In this document: piece after piece, positions 26,662 through 35,700 of the stretch | Layout: the number at the start of each line of letters is the position of its first letter | Numbering within the stretch: the first letter of the stretch is position 1 | Assembly: GCF_022346925.1 (NCBI RefSeq) | Contig: NZ_JAKRNJ010000001.1 | Location: 372,001-436,000 of the forward strand | Source of the DNA: Microvirga sp. ACRRW | GTDB lineage: Bacteria; Pseudomonadota; Alphaproteobacteria; Rhizobiales; Beijerinckiaceae | Direction of reading: 5' to 3' | Length of the DNA: 64,000 bases | The notes under the pieces: model-generated | Seen by the model: the letters and a program-made list of their open reading frames with translations, nothing else | Database searches by the model: none | Told to the model about the DNA's origin: nothing | Program-made: the position numbers and the translations under genes

Positions 26662-26967
26662 CTATTCCGCCTCGCCCTCGGCCTGGACGCGGCGGGGCGA
26701 GCCCCATTCCTTGAGAATGTCGTTCATGTCGTCAAGGACGAAGAAGCGCGCGCTTTCCACGTCGTAGCCTTCGTCGAGCAGATTGTCGTAATCGGTCAGG
26801 CGATGGCGGATGTAAGAAGTGATCGATAGCCACGCCGCATTCTCGGGCGAGGCCGTGTGCAGGCCACGGCTTCCGAGCGCATGATCCGTCACGGATTCGA
26901 ATTCATGCTTCGGGATTCGCGGAGCCAGAACCCGGACGGCGCTCTCGATGACCTCGCGCCTGTTCAT
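26662..26967 (-). CDS. DUF2293 domain protein
   Basis: 101 residues: MNRREVIESAVRVLAPRIP, DHALGSRGLHTASPENAAWLS, YIRHRLTDYDNLLDEGYDVESARFFVLDDMNDIL. This matches the small helical DUF2293 family as I recall it, common in Rhizobiales. Function unknown. The ATG lies 5 nt after the thyA stop, so the two are translated from one message. Confidence 0.75.
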   Translation of the reverse strand: MNRREVIESAVRVLAPRIPKHEFESVTDHALGSRGLHTASPENAAWLSITSYIRHRLTDYDNLLDEGYDVESARFFVLDDMNDILKEWGSPRRVQAEGEAE

Positions 26968-26972
26968 GTCCG

Positions 26973-27767
26973 TCAGACCGCGACAGGCGCCTTGATGGCG
27001 GGATGCGGATCGTAATCCTCGATGGCGATGTCGTCGAACGTGAAATCGAACAGCGAGCGCACCGCAGGATTCAAGCGCAGCTTCGGCAGCTCGCGCGGCT
27101 CGCGGGAGAGCTGCAGGCGCGCCTGCTCGAGATGGTTGAGGTAGAGATGCGCATCGCCGAAGGAATGCACGAAATCGCCCGGCTGCAATCCGGTCGCCTG
27201 CGCCATCATGTGCGTGAGAAGCGCATAGGATGCGATGTTGAACGGTACGCCGAGAAACACATCCGCCGAGCGCTGATAGAGCTGGCAGGAGAGTCGTCCT
27301 TCCGCCACGTAGAACTGGAACAGGCAGTGGCAGGGCGCGAGCGCCATCTTGTCGAGTTCCGCGGGATTCCATGCGGAGACGATCAGGCGGCGGGAATCGG
27401 GATTGCGCTTGATCTCGTCGAGCACCCATTTGATCTGGTCGACAGTGCCGCCGTCGGGCTTCGCCCAGGAACGCCATTGCTTGCCGTAGACGGGACCGAG
27501 ATCGCCGTTCTCGTCAGCCCATTCGTCCCAGATCGAGACGCCGTTCTCCTTCAGGTAGCGGATATTGGTGTCGCCCTTCAGGAACCAGAGCAGTTCGTGG
27601 ATGATCGAGCGCAGATGCAGCTTCTTCGTGGTGACGAGCGGGAAGCCCTCGCTCAGGTCGAAACGCATCTGATGACCGAAGACGGAAATGGTCCCAGTCC
27701 CGGTCCGGTCATCCTTGCGGACGCCCTCATCCATGATGCGGCGAAGAAGATCGTGATAGGCTTGCAT
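26973..27767 (-). CDS. thyA: Thymidylate synthase
   Basis: 264 residues, the E. coli type length. It methylates dUMP to dTMP with methylene-THF. Phosphate-binding [15 protein letters not shown], catalytic C146 in [14 protein letters not shown], then [22 protein letters not shown] and the C-terminal [14 protein letters not shown]. First gene of the thyA-DUF2293-folA group. Confidence 0.97.
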   Translation of the reverse strand: MQAYHDLLRRIMDEGVRKDDRTGTGTISVFGHQMRFDLSEGFPLVTTKKLHLRSIIHELLWFLKGDTNIRYLKENGVSIWDEWADENGDLGPVYGKQWRSWAKPDGGTVDQIKWVLDEIKRNPDSRRLIVSAWNPAELDKMALAPCHCLFQFYVAEGRLSCQLYQRSADVFLGVPFNIASYALLTHMMAQATGLQPGDFVHSFGDAHLYLNHLEQARLQLSREPRELPKLRLNPAVRSLFDFTFDDIAIEDYDPHPAIKAPVAV

Positions 27768-27871
27768 GGGGTGCTCCTAGCCTGAATATAGGACACCACT
27801 TCCCGCGCTCCGAGTCTGAATTAACCCCACCTGAGGTTATCCCCGCTCTTTCAAATTCGGATTCTGCCTCC

Positions 27872-27877
27872 TATATT
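27872..27877 (+). promoter_or_regulatory. Predicted -10 element of ssrA
   Basis: TATATT lies about 7 bp ahead of the G-rich start of the tmRNA precursor. The -35 is poorly conserved (TTCAAA region near 27850). Confidence 0.45.
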
Positions 27878-27878
27878 G

Positions 27879-28198
27879 GGGGTGCCGGTCGCAAGGCCGG
27901 CTATGGCGATAAACGGCTATCGGAATAAACCCATCGGACCCGGGGGCGGTACCCGGCGCCTCCACCAAAGCCCAAGCGAGCCTTGGGTTTCGGCGGGGGC
28001 GAAATAGGATCGACGAGGGCGTAAAGGGTAGACTTTCGCTCGGCATGGTTCCGCCGATATCGGGCCTTTTTATAGTTGCCAACGACAACTATGCTCCGGT
28101 TGCAGTGGCTGCGTAAGCGGTCCCTAACACCGACTCAAAGCCCTAGCGGGTAGCACCGTTAGGCGGGGTTCGGAGGCACCTGGCAACAGAAGCCTCCA
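27879..28198 (+). ncRNA. ssrA: Two-piece (circularly permuted) tmRNA
   Basis: In the permuted gene of alphaproteobacteria the acceptor piece comes first: it ends GGCGCCTCCACCA at 27967, with a T-arm just before. After a short excised loop the coding piece begins GGGGGCGAAATAGGATCGAC at 27995. GGGGGC there pairs with GCCTCC of the acceptor end to rebuild the tRNA-like acceptor stem. The tag frame at 28078-28116 reads ANDNYAPVAVAA then TAA, ending in the VAA/LAA-like ClpX degron. The 3' hairpin GGAGGC/GCCTCC closes the RNA near 28198. It rescues stalled ribosomes. Ends are estimated to within a few bases. Confidence 0.93.
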
Positions 28199-28225
28199 CT
28201 TCTATTTCTGAATAGGGATCGCCTA

Positions 28226-28837
28226 ATGGCCGGCAAAGACCTGATCCGCTACGATCTTCTGGTGCAGGACGCCCTGAAAGGCGTCGTGCGCAAGGTGCTG
28301 ATCGATTCCAAGGACGGGCTGCCGGGCGAGCACCATTTCTACATCTCCTTCCAGACGGATTTTCCCGGCGTTCGCCTCTCGAACCGCCTGCGCGAAAAAT
28401 ATCCTCAGGAGATGACCATCGTCCTTCAGCATCAGTTCTGGGACATGAACGTCACGGAGCACACCTTCGAGGTGGGCCTTTCCTTCTCCGGCGTTCCCGA
28501 GCGACTGCTCATTCCCTTCGATGCGCTCACCGGCTTCTTCGACCCCTCCGTCCAGTTCGGCCTCAAGTTCGATGGCCAGGATGACGAGGAGGATGAAGAC
28601 ATCGCCGAAGCCCCGCCCGCGCCTCAGCCGATCCGCGGCTCGGACCCCGTGGAGCTGAAGCAGCCCCGCAAGGCCGCGCCCGCCGAGAAGAAGTCCGCTC
28701 CCGAAAAGGCTCCGGCCGCCAAGGCCGAGGAAGCTCCGAGCGAAGCGGTTCCCACCCCCAAGCCGGAAGCAGCGGACGCCAACGCCTCCGGCACCGCCGA
28801 GGTCGTGAGCCTCGACGCCTTCCGCAAGAAGAACTGA
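28226..28837 (+). CDS. sspB: SspB, ClpXP adaptor (alpha type)
   Basis: 203 residues. The N-terminal 120 residues form the SspB fold that grips the ssrA tag (LIRYDLLVQDALKGVVRKVL, HHFYISFQTDFPGVRLS, MTIVLQHQFWDMNV, RLLIPFDALTGFFDPSVQFGL). An Ala/Pro/Lys/Glu-rich flexible linker of about 70 residues leads to the C-terminal ClpX-binding peptide VVSLDAFRKKN. It delivers ssrA-tagged proteins to ClpXP. It begins about 28 bp after the end of ssrA, so RNA and adaptor are physically linked and may share a transcript. Confidence 0.92.
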   Translation: MAGKDLIRYDLLVQDALKGVVRKVLIDSKDGLPGEHHFYISFQTDFPGVRLSNRLREKYPQEMTIVLQHQFWDMNVTEHTFEVGLSFSGVPERLLIPFDALTGFFDPSVQFGLKFDGQDDEEDEDIAEAPPAPQPIRGSDPVELKQPRKAAPAEKKSAPEKAPAAKAEEAPSEAVPTPKPEAADANASGTAEVVSLDAFRKKN

Positions 28838-28936
28838 CGGCTCGTCCTTACCCGTTCTCCAGAGACTGACACGCTGTGAGCGTCCTCCCGGTCTTGTGCC
28901 GGTGATCCACGCCTGTGAGGCGCTGCGGGTCCATCA

Positions 28937-29040
28937 CGTCATCCCGGGGCCGCGCAGCGGAACCCGGGATCGCAGGACGAGAGTGGCGCCTGATCCTGCC
29001 TGCGTACGATCCCGGCTCGGCTTCGCCGTCCGGGATGACG
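28937..29040. repeat. Palindromic repeat with CGTCATCCCGG ends
   Basis: CGTCATCCCGG at 28937-28947 is matched by CCGGGATGACG at 29030-29040. Internal blocks CCGCGCAGCGG, AACCCGGGATCG and CGATCCCGG are themselves palindromic. The form resembles the dispersed intergenic palindromes (RIME/REP type) of Rhizobiales and Methylobacteriaceae. Non-coding. Confidence 0.65.
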
Positions 29041-29093
29041 ACAGGCGGACAGGAAGGACGCCTTGGCCGGATGCGCGTGTTCCGCTTTTGTTC

Positions 29094-29122
29094 TTGACTT
29101 TGGTCCTAACCTTGGCTATAGG
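29094..29122 (+). promoter_or_regulatory. Strong sigma-70-like promoter without a downstream gene
   Basis: TTGACT (29094-29099) and TATAGG (29117-29122) with an exact 17-bp spacer, preceded by CTTGAC overlap. A transcript would begin near 29129 and run into 300 bp of non-coding, structured sequence facing the P450 gene. It could drive a small RNA. Confidence 0.5.
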
Positions 29123-29447
29123 TTGTGGGTCCCGGCTCAATGAGGGGCGCGCTCGCGAGGCGTCGTGATTGTCGGAGCCGGGAGCGGTCCTGTGTCAGGC
29201 TTCGCAAACCTGTCGGCGGGAGGCCCATCGTTGAAAGACACGGTGTACGCCTAAAAGAACCGTGCGCGAGGAGCCGTCGGGTTCTTCACACACTCACACA
29301 GCCGAGCCAGACGCCTCCTCGCGCCTCCCTCGACCCCAAAACCTCGGAGCCATCAGCTCGCGAGGTCATTCCCACATGTTCTTTGACAGCCTACAGCTCC
29401 CTGAGAAGCCACCCTCTCAACGTCTCAGCTCTCGATCTGAGAGCCTG

Positions 29448-30839
29448 TCATCTGCGATGACTCAACCGCATCGGCAGGCCCTCGCGAGGTCTCAGCGTGA
29501 TACGATGGAGCGGGGTGACACTGTGCCCCTCCCTCAGGTCCAGCCGCACGGCCCGCACGATGGTGGCGAGCACGATCACGGCCTCCTGCAGGGCAAAGGT
29601 CGCTCCGATGCAGACACGGGGACCGGCGCCGAAGGGCAGATAGGCGAACCTGTCGATCTTCTCCTTCTCCCCCGGCAGGAAGCGCTCAGGCCTGAAAGCA
29701 TCAGGCTCATCCCAGAGGGTGCGGTGGCGATGGAGCACGTAAGGCGCGATGGTCACCACCGTGCCAGCCTCGATGGCGAGATCCCCAATCCGGTCATCGG
29801 CGATGGCCGCGCGGCTCAAGAACGGCGCCGGCGGATAAAGCCTCATCGCCTCGTCGAGCACGGCGCGCGTATAGACGAGCCGGTCGAGATGATGCGGCTC
29901 GACGGATCCCTCTCCCAAAACCTCATCGACCTCCCGCTCGATCCGCGCCCTCGCCCGCTCATCCTGAGAGAGCAGGTAGATCGACCAGGACAGGGCATTG
30001 GCCGTGGTTTCGTGGCCCGCACCGATGAAGGTGATGATGTTGGCGCCCACTTCCGTGTCACTGAGGCCCTTGCCGGTTTCTGGGTCGGCGGCCTCCAGAA
30101 GCAGGGTCAGGAGATCGCGCGGCGCGGGCTCGCCCCGTTCGAGCATCGCCTTTCGGTCCCGAACCAGCTCGTTCACCAGCTCCTCGAAAAACCGGATCGC
30201 GGGCCGCGCCCGGAGCCGTCCGATCCTGGGAACCCAGTCCGGCAGGCCGAAGATGTCGACCGGATCGATCTTCCCCAAGCCTTCGAAATAGCGCGTGATG
30301 GCCCGCCCAAGCGCATCAGGGTCGCGGGCCACGCCTTTCGAGAAGATCGTCCGCTCCAGCACATCGAGGGTAACGCGGGTCATCTCGAGGGAGATATCGA
30401 CCTCCCTGCCCTCCGGCCGTCTTTGCCAGCGGCGCACGAGGCGCTCGGCCGATTCGACCATGGCCGGGAAGAAGCCTGCCACCACCCGTGGCGGGAACAG
30501 GGGCGCAATGGTGCGGCGCTGGAGCTTCCACTCCTCGCCTTCCGCCGTCAGCAGGCCCCGCCCCAGTCCGGGCGCCAGAACCCTGAGCTGCAGGTCGTCC
30601 TTCCGGTAATTGGCGGCATTGTCGACCAGGATGTGGCGGATGACCTCCGGGTCGTTCACCACAGTGATCCGCCCCAAAGCTCCGCTGCCCGAGATGATCC
30701 GCTCGCTGAAATGCCGCTCGGTCCAGGTGGTCAGCGGGTTCCGGCGAACCGCCAGCAGGAACGCGAGGAGCCCCAGCGGCTCCTGAAGAGGCTTCGGGGC
30801 CGGAGGGCGGAAAAGCGGGTTATCGAGGGTGTCGGTCAT
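29448..30839 (-). CDS. Cytochrome P450
   Basis: 463 residues, soluble class. The I-helix AGHETTANALSW carries the oxygen-activating Thr, the K-helix E-x-x-R is in DEAMRLYPPAPF, the PERF-like motif is FRPERFLPGE, and the heme-thiolate loop is FLPFGAGPRVCIGATFAL with Cys near residue 405. No ferredoxin or reductase gene is adjacent, so redox partners and substrate are unknown. Divergent from fumC across 89 bp. Confidence 0.92.
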   Translation of the reverse strand: MTDTLDNPLFRPPAPKPLQEPLGLLAFLLAVRRNPLTTWTERHFSERIISGSGALGRITVVNDPEVIRHILVDNAANYRKDDLQLRVLAPGLGRGLLTAEGEEWKLQRRTIAPLFPPRVVAGFFPAMVESAERLVRRWQRRPEGREVDISLEMTRVTLDVLERTIFSKGVARDPDALGRAITRYFEGLGKIDPVDIFGLPDWVPRIGRLRARPAIRFFEELVNELVRDRKAMLERGEPAPRDLLTLLLEAADPETGKGLSDTEVGANIITFIGAGHETTANALSWSIYLLSQDERARARIEREVDEVLGEGSVEPHHLDRLVYTRAVLDEAMRLYPPAPFLSRAAIADDRIGDLAIEAGTVVTIAPYVLHRHRTLWDEPDAFRPERFLPGEKEKIDRFAYLPFGAGPRVCIGATFALQEAVIVLATIVRAVRLDLREGHSVTPLHRITLRPREGLPMRLSHRR

Positions 30840-30928
30840 CCGAATTTACAACGCTCTTATGCGGCCTTCGCTGTTGCGGGAGCCTGAGTTTGAGATAAGA
30901 ACACGCAACTCCATTGAAAGAGGTGAGC

Positions 30929-32320
30929 ATGTCCTCGACCCGTACCGAAACAGATACCTTCGGCCCCATCGAAGTTCCCGCCGACAAGCTCTGGGGCGCC
31001 CAGACGCAGCGTTCGCTCCAGAACTTCCGGATCGGCACGGACAAGATGCCGCTCCCCCTCGTCCACGCGCTCGCCATCGTGAAGCAGGCCGCAGCCCTCG
31101 TGAACAAGGACCTCGGCAAGCTGGATTCGAAGCTGGCCGAGGCCATTTCCGCCGCCGCCGCCGATGTGGTGCAGGGCAAGCACAACGACGAGTTCCCGCT
31201 GGTGGTCTACCAGACCGGCTCGGGCACCCAGTCGAACATGAACATCAACGAGGTGCTCTCGAACCTCGCCATCGAGCGCCTCGGCGGCGAGCGCGGCAGC
31301 AAGAAGCCGGTTCACCCGAACGACCACGTGAACATGGGCCAGTCGTCCAACGACGTGTTCCCGACCGCCATGCACATCGCCGTGGCGCGTGAGATCAACG
31401 CCCGCCTGGTTCCCGCCCTCAAGCACCTGCTGAAGGCGCTTGAAGCCAAGCAGGAAGAGTTCAGGGACATCGTGAAGATCGGCCGCACGCACCTGCAGGA
31501 CGCGACGCCCGTGACGCTGGGCCAGGAGTTCTCCGGCTATGCGGCGCAGGTGAAGCTCGGCATCGCCCGCATCGAGCAGACGCTGCCCGGCATCTATGCG
31601 CTCGCTCAGGGCGGCACCGCCGTCGGCACGGGCCTCAACGCCCATCCGGAATTCGCCGACCGCTTCGCCGCGAAGGTGACAGAGCTGACAGCCCTTCCCT
31701 TCACCTCGGCCCCGAACAAGTTCGAGGCTCTGGCCTCCAACGACGCGCTCGTCTACACGCACGGCGCGCTGGCGGCTCTCTCCGCCGGCCTGTTCAAGAT
31801 CGCCAACGATATCCGCCTCATGGGCTCTGGCCCGCGCTCGGGCATCGGCGAGATCTCGCTGCCCGAGAACGAGCCCGGCTCGTCGATCATGCCCGGCAAG
31901 GTGAACCCCACCCAGGCCGAAGCCATGACGATGCTCTGCTGCCAGGTCGCCGGCAACCAGACCACGGTGACCTTCGCAGGCTCCCAGGGCCATTTCGAAC
32001 TCAACGTGTTCAAGCCGGTCATCGTGAACGCGGTGCTGCAATCGATCCGCCTGCTCGCGGACGGTGCGATCAGCTTCACGGACAATTGCGTCGTCGGCAT
32101 CGAGCCGAACCGCGAGCGCCTGCAGGACCTGATGGGCCGCTCCCTCATGCTCGTGACGGCGCTCGCGCCCACCATCGGCTACGACAAGGCGGCCCACATC
32201 GCGAAGACCGCGCACAAGAACGGCACGACGCTGAAGGAAGAGGCCCTCAAGGCGGGCGTGTCGGAAGCGGACTTCGACGCCATCGTCCGCCCCGAGACGA
32301 TGCTTCAGCCGGGCGAATAA
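30929..32320 (+). CDS. fumC: Fumarate hydratase, class II
   Basis: 463 residues. Interconverts fumarate and malate in the TCA cycle; oxygen-stable and without an iron-sulfur cluster. [24 protein letters not shown] start, [19 protein letters not shown] active-site block, [11 protein letters not shown], and the fumarase/lyase signature [11 protein letters not shown] about residue 315. I use the ATG at 30929 with GAGGTGA just upstream. Followed closely by DUF4169 and RHH genes. Confidence 0.96.
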   Translation: MSSTRTETDTFGPIEVPADKLWGAQTQRSLQNFRIGTDKMPLPLVHALAIVKQAAALVNKDLGKLDSKLAEAISAAAADVVQGKHNDEFPLVVYQTGSGTQSNMNINEVLSNLAIERLGGERGSKKPVHPNDHVNMGQSSNDVFPTAMHIAVAREINARLVPALKHLLKALEAKQEEFRDIVKIGRTHLQDATPVTLGQEFSGYAAQVKLGIARIEQTLPGIYALAQGGTAVGTGLNAHPEFADRFAAKVTELTALPFTSAPNKFEALASNDALVYTHGALAALSAGLFKIANDIRLMGSGPRSGIGEISLPENEPGSSIMPGKVNPTQAEAMTMLCCQVAGNQTTVTFAGSQGHFELNVFKPVIVNAVLQSIRLLADGAISFTDNCVVGIEPNRERLQDLMGRSLMLVTALAPTIGYDKAAHIAKTAHKNGTTLKEEALKAGVSEADFDAIVRPETMLQPGE

Positions 32321-32334
32321 GCGGCATTCGCGCC

Positions 32335-32523
32335 ATGGCAGAGATCATCAATCTGCGCCAGGCGCGCAAGAACAAGGCGCGGGCCGACAAAGAGGCCCGC
32401 GCCGACCAGAACCGCATTTCCTTTGGCCGCACCAAGGCGGAGAAGGAACTGACGAAAGCCGAGCGTGAGCTGGAGCAGCGCCGCATCGACGCTCACAAGC
32501 GCGACGACAGCGAGAAGCCGTGA
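32335..32523 (+). CDS. DUF4169 family small protein
   Basis: 62 residues, highly charged and helical: MAEIINLRQARKNKARADKE, then FGRTKAEKELTKAERELEQRRIDAHKRD. This matches DUF4169, a short alphaproteobacterial family often found directly after fumC. Basic residues suggest nucleic-acid or protein contact, but no function is known. The stop is immediately followed by the ATG of the RHH gene. Confidence 0.8.
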   Translation: MAEIINLRQARKNKARADKEARADQNRISFGRTKAEKELTKAERELEQRRIDAHKRDDSEKP

Positions 32524-32739
32524 ATGGGCTCCGACATCGTCAAACGCTCCGTCTCGATTGCCGGTCACCGCACCAGCATCTCGCTCGAAGAGCCATTCTG
32601 GCAGATCCTGCGCGAGATCGCAGAGCGCGATAAACTCTCCATTCAAGCCCTGATCGGACGCATCGACGCGGAACGCGGCGAGCAAAATCTCTCCTCCGCC
32701 ATCCGCGTGTTCGTGCTGATGGATCTGCGCAACCGCTGA
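32524..32739 (+). CDS. Ribbon-helix-helix domain protein
   Basis: 71 residues. The RHH pattern is clear: a basic strand VKRSVSIAGHRTSISLEEPFWQ, helix 1 ILREIAERDKLS, helix 2 IQALIGRIDAERGEQ, ending SSAIRVFVLMDLRNR. Such RHH_4 proteins bind DNA as dimers. There is no toxin partner beside it, so an antitoxin role is not indicated. Translation is probably coupled with the DUF4169 gene (zero spacing). Confidence 0.8.
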   Translation: MGSDIVKRSVSIAGHRTSISLEEPFWQILREIAERDKLSIQALIGRIDAERGEQNLSSAIRVFVLMDLRNR

Positions 32740-32781
32740 TACGCGGATCGCAAGTCTTTGCTTACAACCTGAACAGGTTTC

Positions 32782-35700
32782 TCAGCGATCCGGGCTGCCG
32801 TGGATGCGCGGCGGCGCATTCAAATTCACGGGCGGATTCAACGGCGGCAAGCTGTTCATCTGAAACGGCGCGGGTGAAGATGCAGGCTGCTCTTCGTCCG
32901 GCTGTTGCTGCTGCTCCGATTGCAGACGCTCCGCTTCCAAACGTGCTTTCTCCGCATCGGCTTTTGCCTTCGCCTGACGTGCAGTCTCTTCCGCCGCAGC
33001 TCTCAAGCGCTGACGCTCGGCTTCTTGCTGTGCCTGGATCTGACGCTGGCGCTCGGCAGCGGCACGCTCGAAGGCTTCGATCTTTTCGAGTTCGCGCTTG
33101 AGCACGATGGCCGCAAGCCCGTTGCGGAACGGTCCTGCATCCAATTCTCGCGTGGGGGCGGCAAGCGTACCGCGCCAGTTCAAGCCGATGGAGGGCGGAG
33201 CACCGGTCCAGCCGGCGGGCGATGTCTTGGATACGAGCGAGCCGCGCGCATCGAGGGCGAGCGTATTGAGATCGAACGTTACCGCGCCCTGCCATGTGGA
33301 GGGCCCGGCTTCAATCACAAAAGGCGAGAGCCGCAGCGACCCGCCGACGAGGGCCGCCGATGTGGTGACTGTTTGCGCGGAAAGCGGAGCACGACCCAAT
33401 TCCGCATTGATGATGGCTTCCGCTTTGCCTTCGATGAGCGGCTCGTTCTCGGCGAGAGCGCGCTTGAGAGCGCGGTCGAACACGGCAGGATCAGCGGATG
33501 GAACACGAAGCTTCGTGATCGTCCAATCGCCCGCGCCGCCAAGCGCGGATACGAGCTGCGACGTGCTCGTGCCAGCCGTTCCGAATTTGAGATTGCCTGA
33601 GAGAACCGCCTCGATGGGCGATGATCCGCCGAGGGCCCAGAGCGGCACGTTGTCGATGGCGCCCTCGCCCACGATGGTCGCCGTTGCATCCTGGCGCGTG
33701 ATGGTCGTGGATCCCGTCAGGCGACCAGAGCCGATGCTGGCATCGAGATTGCGGATCGAGATGCCGTCCGACTGCGCTTCGACCGTGAAACTCGCGCGCG
33801 TGCCTTGAACGCCGCGTCCCAGATCGAGCGTGCCGACGCGGAACACGACCTGCCCGCCGCTCACAAGGCGGCCGCTCTGCCCGAATGTGGCATTGGACCA
33901 GATGGCGGTGGCGTTCGGATCGCCCGGCACATTGAGCGCAAGAGCGGCCGTCAGCCACGGCAGAGAAAGTCTGTCGAGCGAAATTTCGCCGCCGATTTCC
34001 GAGCGCGAGCGAATATTGAGATTGGCCTGAATAGGATCGCCCGCAACCTCGCCTGTCACATCGAGACGGCTTGCATCGCGCTCGCGTCCCAGGGACACAC
34101 GCGCCTTCACGGGAACGGGCGACGTCACGCCCGCGCCATCGCCAAGGAGAAGCAGAAAGGGTGTGACATCCGGCGTGACGAACTCCGCTTCGCCGCTATC
34201 CACCACATCGTCGTTCGCGCTTAACGTGAAAGGCCTCAAGGTCGCAATCTGCGCGCCCGCGACATTGCCCGCGAAGGTGACATTGAACTGGCCCGAACCG
34301 ACGCGGGTGCCGCGCAGATCGATCCTAGAGGGACGGTCGAGACCCGTCATGTTGGCACGGTTCACCCATCGGCCCGTATTCTCGGCGGCAAGCGCAAGGT
34401 TGAGATTCTGGGTCCGCCCGTCAACGGCATCCACGCTGCCTTCGATGGCGCCGCCCGCAGCGGTGCCTTTCATCATCGTCCGCAGCCGCACTTCGGTCGA
34501 ACCTGGCGGAGGTGCGACACGCTCAGTTCCCACCTGCACGTTGAGCGCGCCTTCACGCAGGAAATACGGCACGAGCTTGGACACGCCGCCGATCCACACG
34601 CTGCCGATCAGATCAATGAGAGGGGCGGCGCGCTGCGCTGTGACCTTGCCGTTGATGCTGCCGGAACCATCGGGCGTGATACGTCCGCTCACGCGGGCAT
34701 TCGCACCAGCGAGATCCACGATGTCGAGATTCTCGACGAGCAAAGCCTGTCCGTCGGAGAGAATGCGCGCCGTGATGCGGCCGCTCGCAGAACTCTTTCC
34801 AGCACTCACGCCGCGCGCTTCGAGAATGAAGCCGACATCCACATTCTGTGTGGCTTCGAACACGCTGGAAAGCTGCGGCAGCTGATCGAGGTTGAGGTTC
34901 TGGATCGCGACCTGAGCTTCCAGCTTGCCGCGCTCATCGGACTCGGGCACGGTGTAGCGCAGATTGCCGGTGGTAACCGCATCGCCGATTTTCAGGCGCA
35001 TCCGGTTGAGCGACAGAACCGGGTTGTTGAAGACCACATCGGACGAGGCCTCGACGGGACGCCCGTCGAGAACAGCGAGAAGCGGCGAGCGGATCTTGAT
35101 GCGGTCGAGATAGCGTGCGAGGCGATCGGAAGCGTTCGAGGCCAACGCCACCTTGCCTTCGATGCCACCTTGCGTCGTCAAGCCGAGCTGGCCTTCCATG
35201 GCCACGCGCGTCTCGCCGGGCGCATTGAACTCCACTCGTTCAAGACGTGCCTTTCCGCGCTCGAGCGACAAACGCAGAATGGCGCCCGTCAGATCCTCCT
35301 GTCCCAGACCGATGCTGTCGATCTTGAGATCGAGATCGATGGGAACGGTCGTCGGAGGCAGCGACCACGCCTGCAGGCGGGTCTTGAAGTCCTGCCCATT
35401 CGAGGAAAGGATGAAGCTGTCGGCGTCGAGACGGCGTCCTTCGAGCTTAAGCGCGATGCGAGGATCGGTGATGCCGATGCGGCCCTCGCCAGTCATGCGA
35501 AGGCTCGCACCGCCCTCGCCAGCCTCCATGCTGACGTTACTCAGCGCCACGGCACCATCTGCCGTCTTGAATTCGGTTTCGACGGCGATGGGAATAGGAA
35601 TGCCTGCTGCCGCGATCTGCGCCGGAGGGCCGAACAGTACCTTGGCCTTGCCGAAGATGCTCGGAACGTTGGTTCCGGCGGCCGGATCGTCGAGAGCCAG

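Larger units (their letters stand above)
28838..29447. other. 610 bp without a gene: palindromic repeat and orphan promoter region
   Basis: No convincing ORF on either strand. It holds a 104-bp palindromic element and a good sigma-70-like promoter at 29094-29122, described separately. The sequence after the promoter has several G/C-rich self-complementary stretches but no gene begins before the convergent P450 3' end. Confidence 0.6.

Noticed and set aside
27837-28088. 83-codon minus-strand ORF
   Set aside because: It lies across the tmRNA gene; the tag frame and acceptor end on the plus strand explain this sequence.
29125-29460. 111-codon plus-strand frame after the orphan promoter
   Set aside because: Arg/Ser/Pro-rich with no SD at the start and no recognisable domain. 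I kept the region as non-coding, though translation is not excluded.
29262-30887. 541-codon plus-strand frame opposite the cytochrome P450
   Set aside because: The P450 has heme, I-helix and ExxR motifs; the plus frame has Arg/His/Pro-rich shadow composition.
30857-32215. 452-codon minus-strand frame opposite fumC
   Set aside because: Antisense shadow of fumC with His/Arg/Leu bias and no domain.
32524-32739. RHH gene considered as an antitoxin of a toxin-antitoxin pair
   Set aside because: No toxin-like frame is adjacent; the neighbour is DUF4169 and then a convergent AsmA gene.
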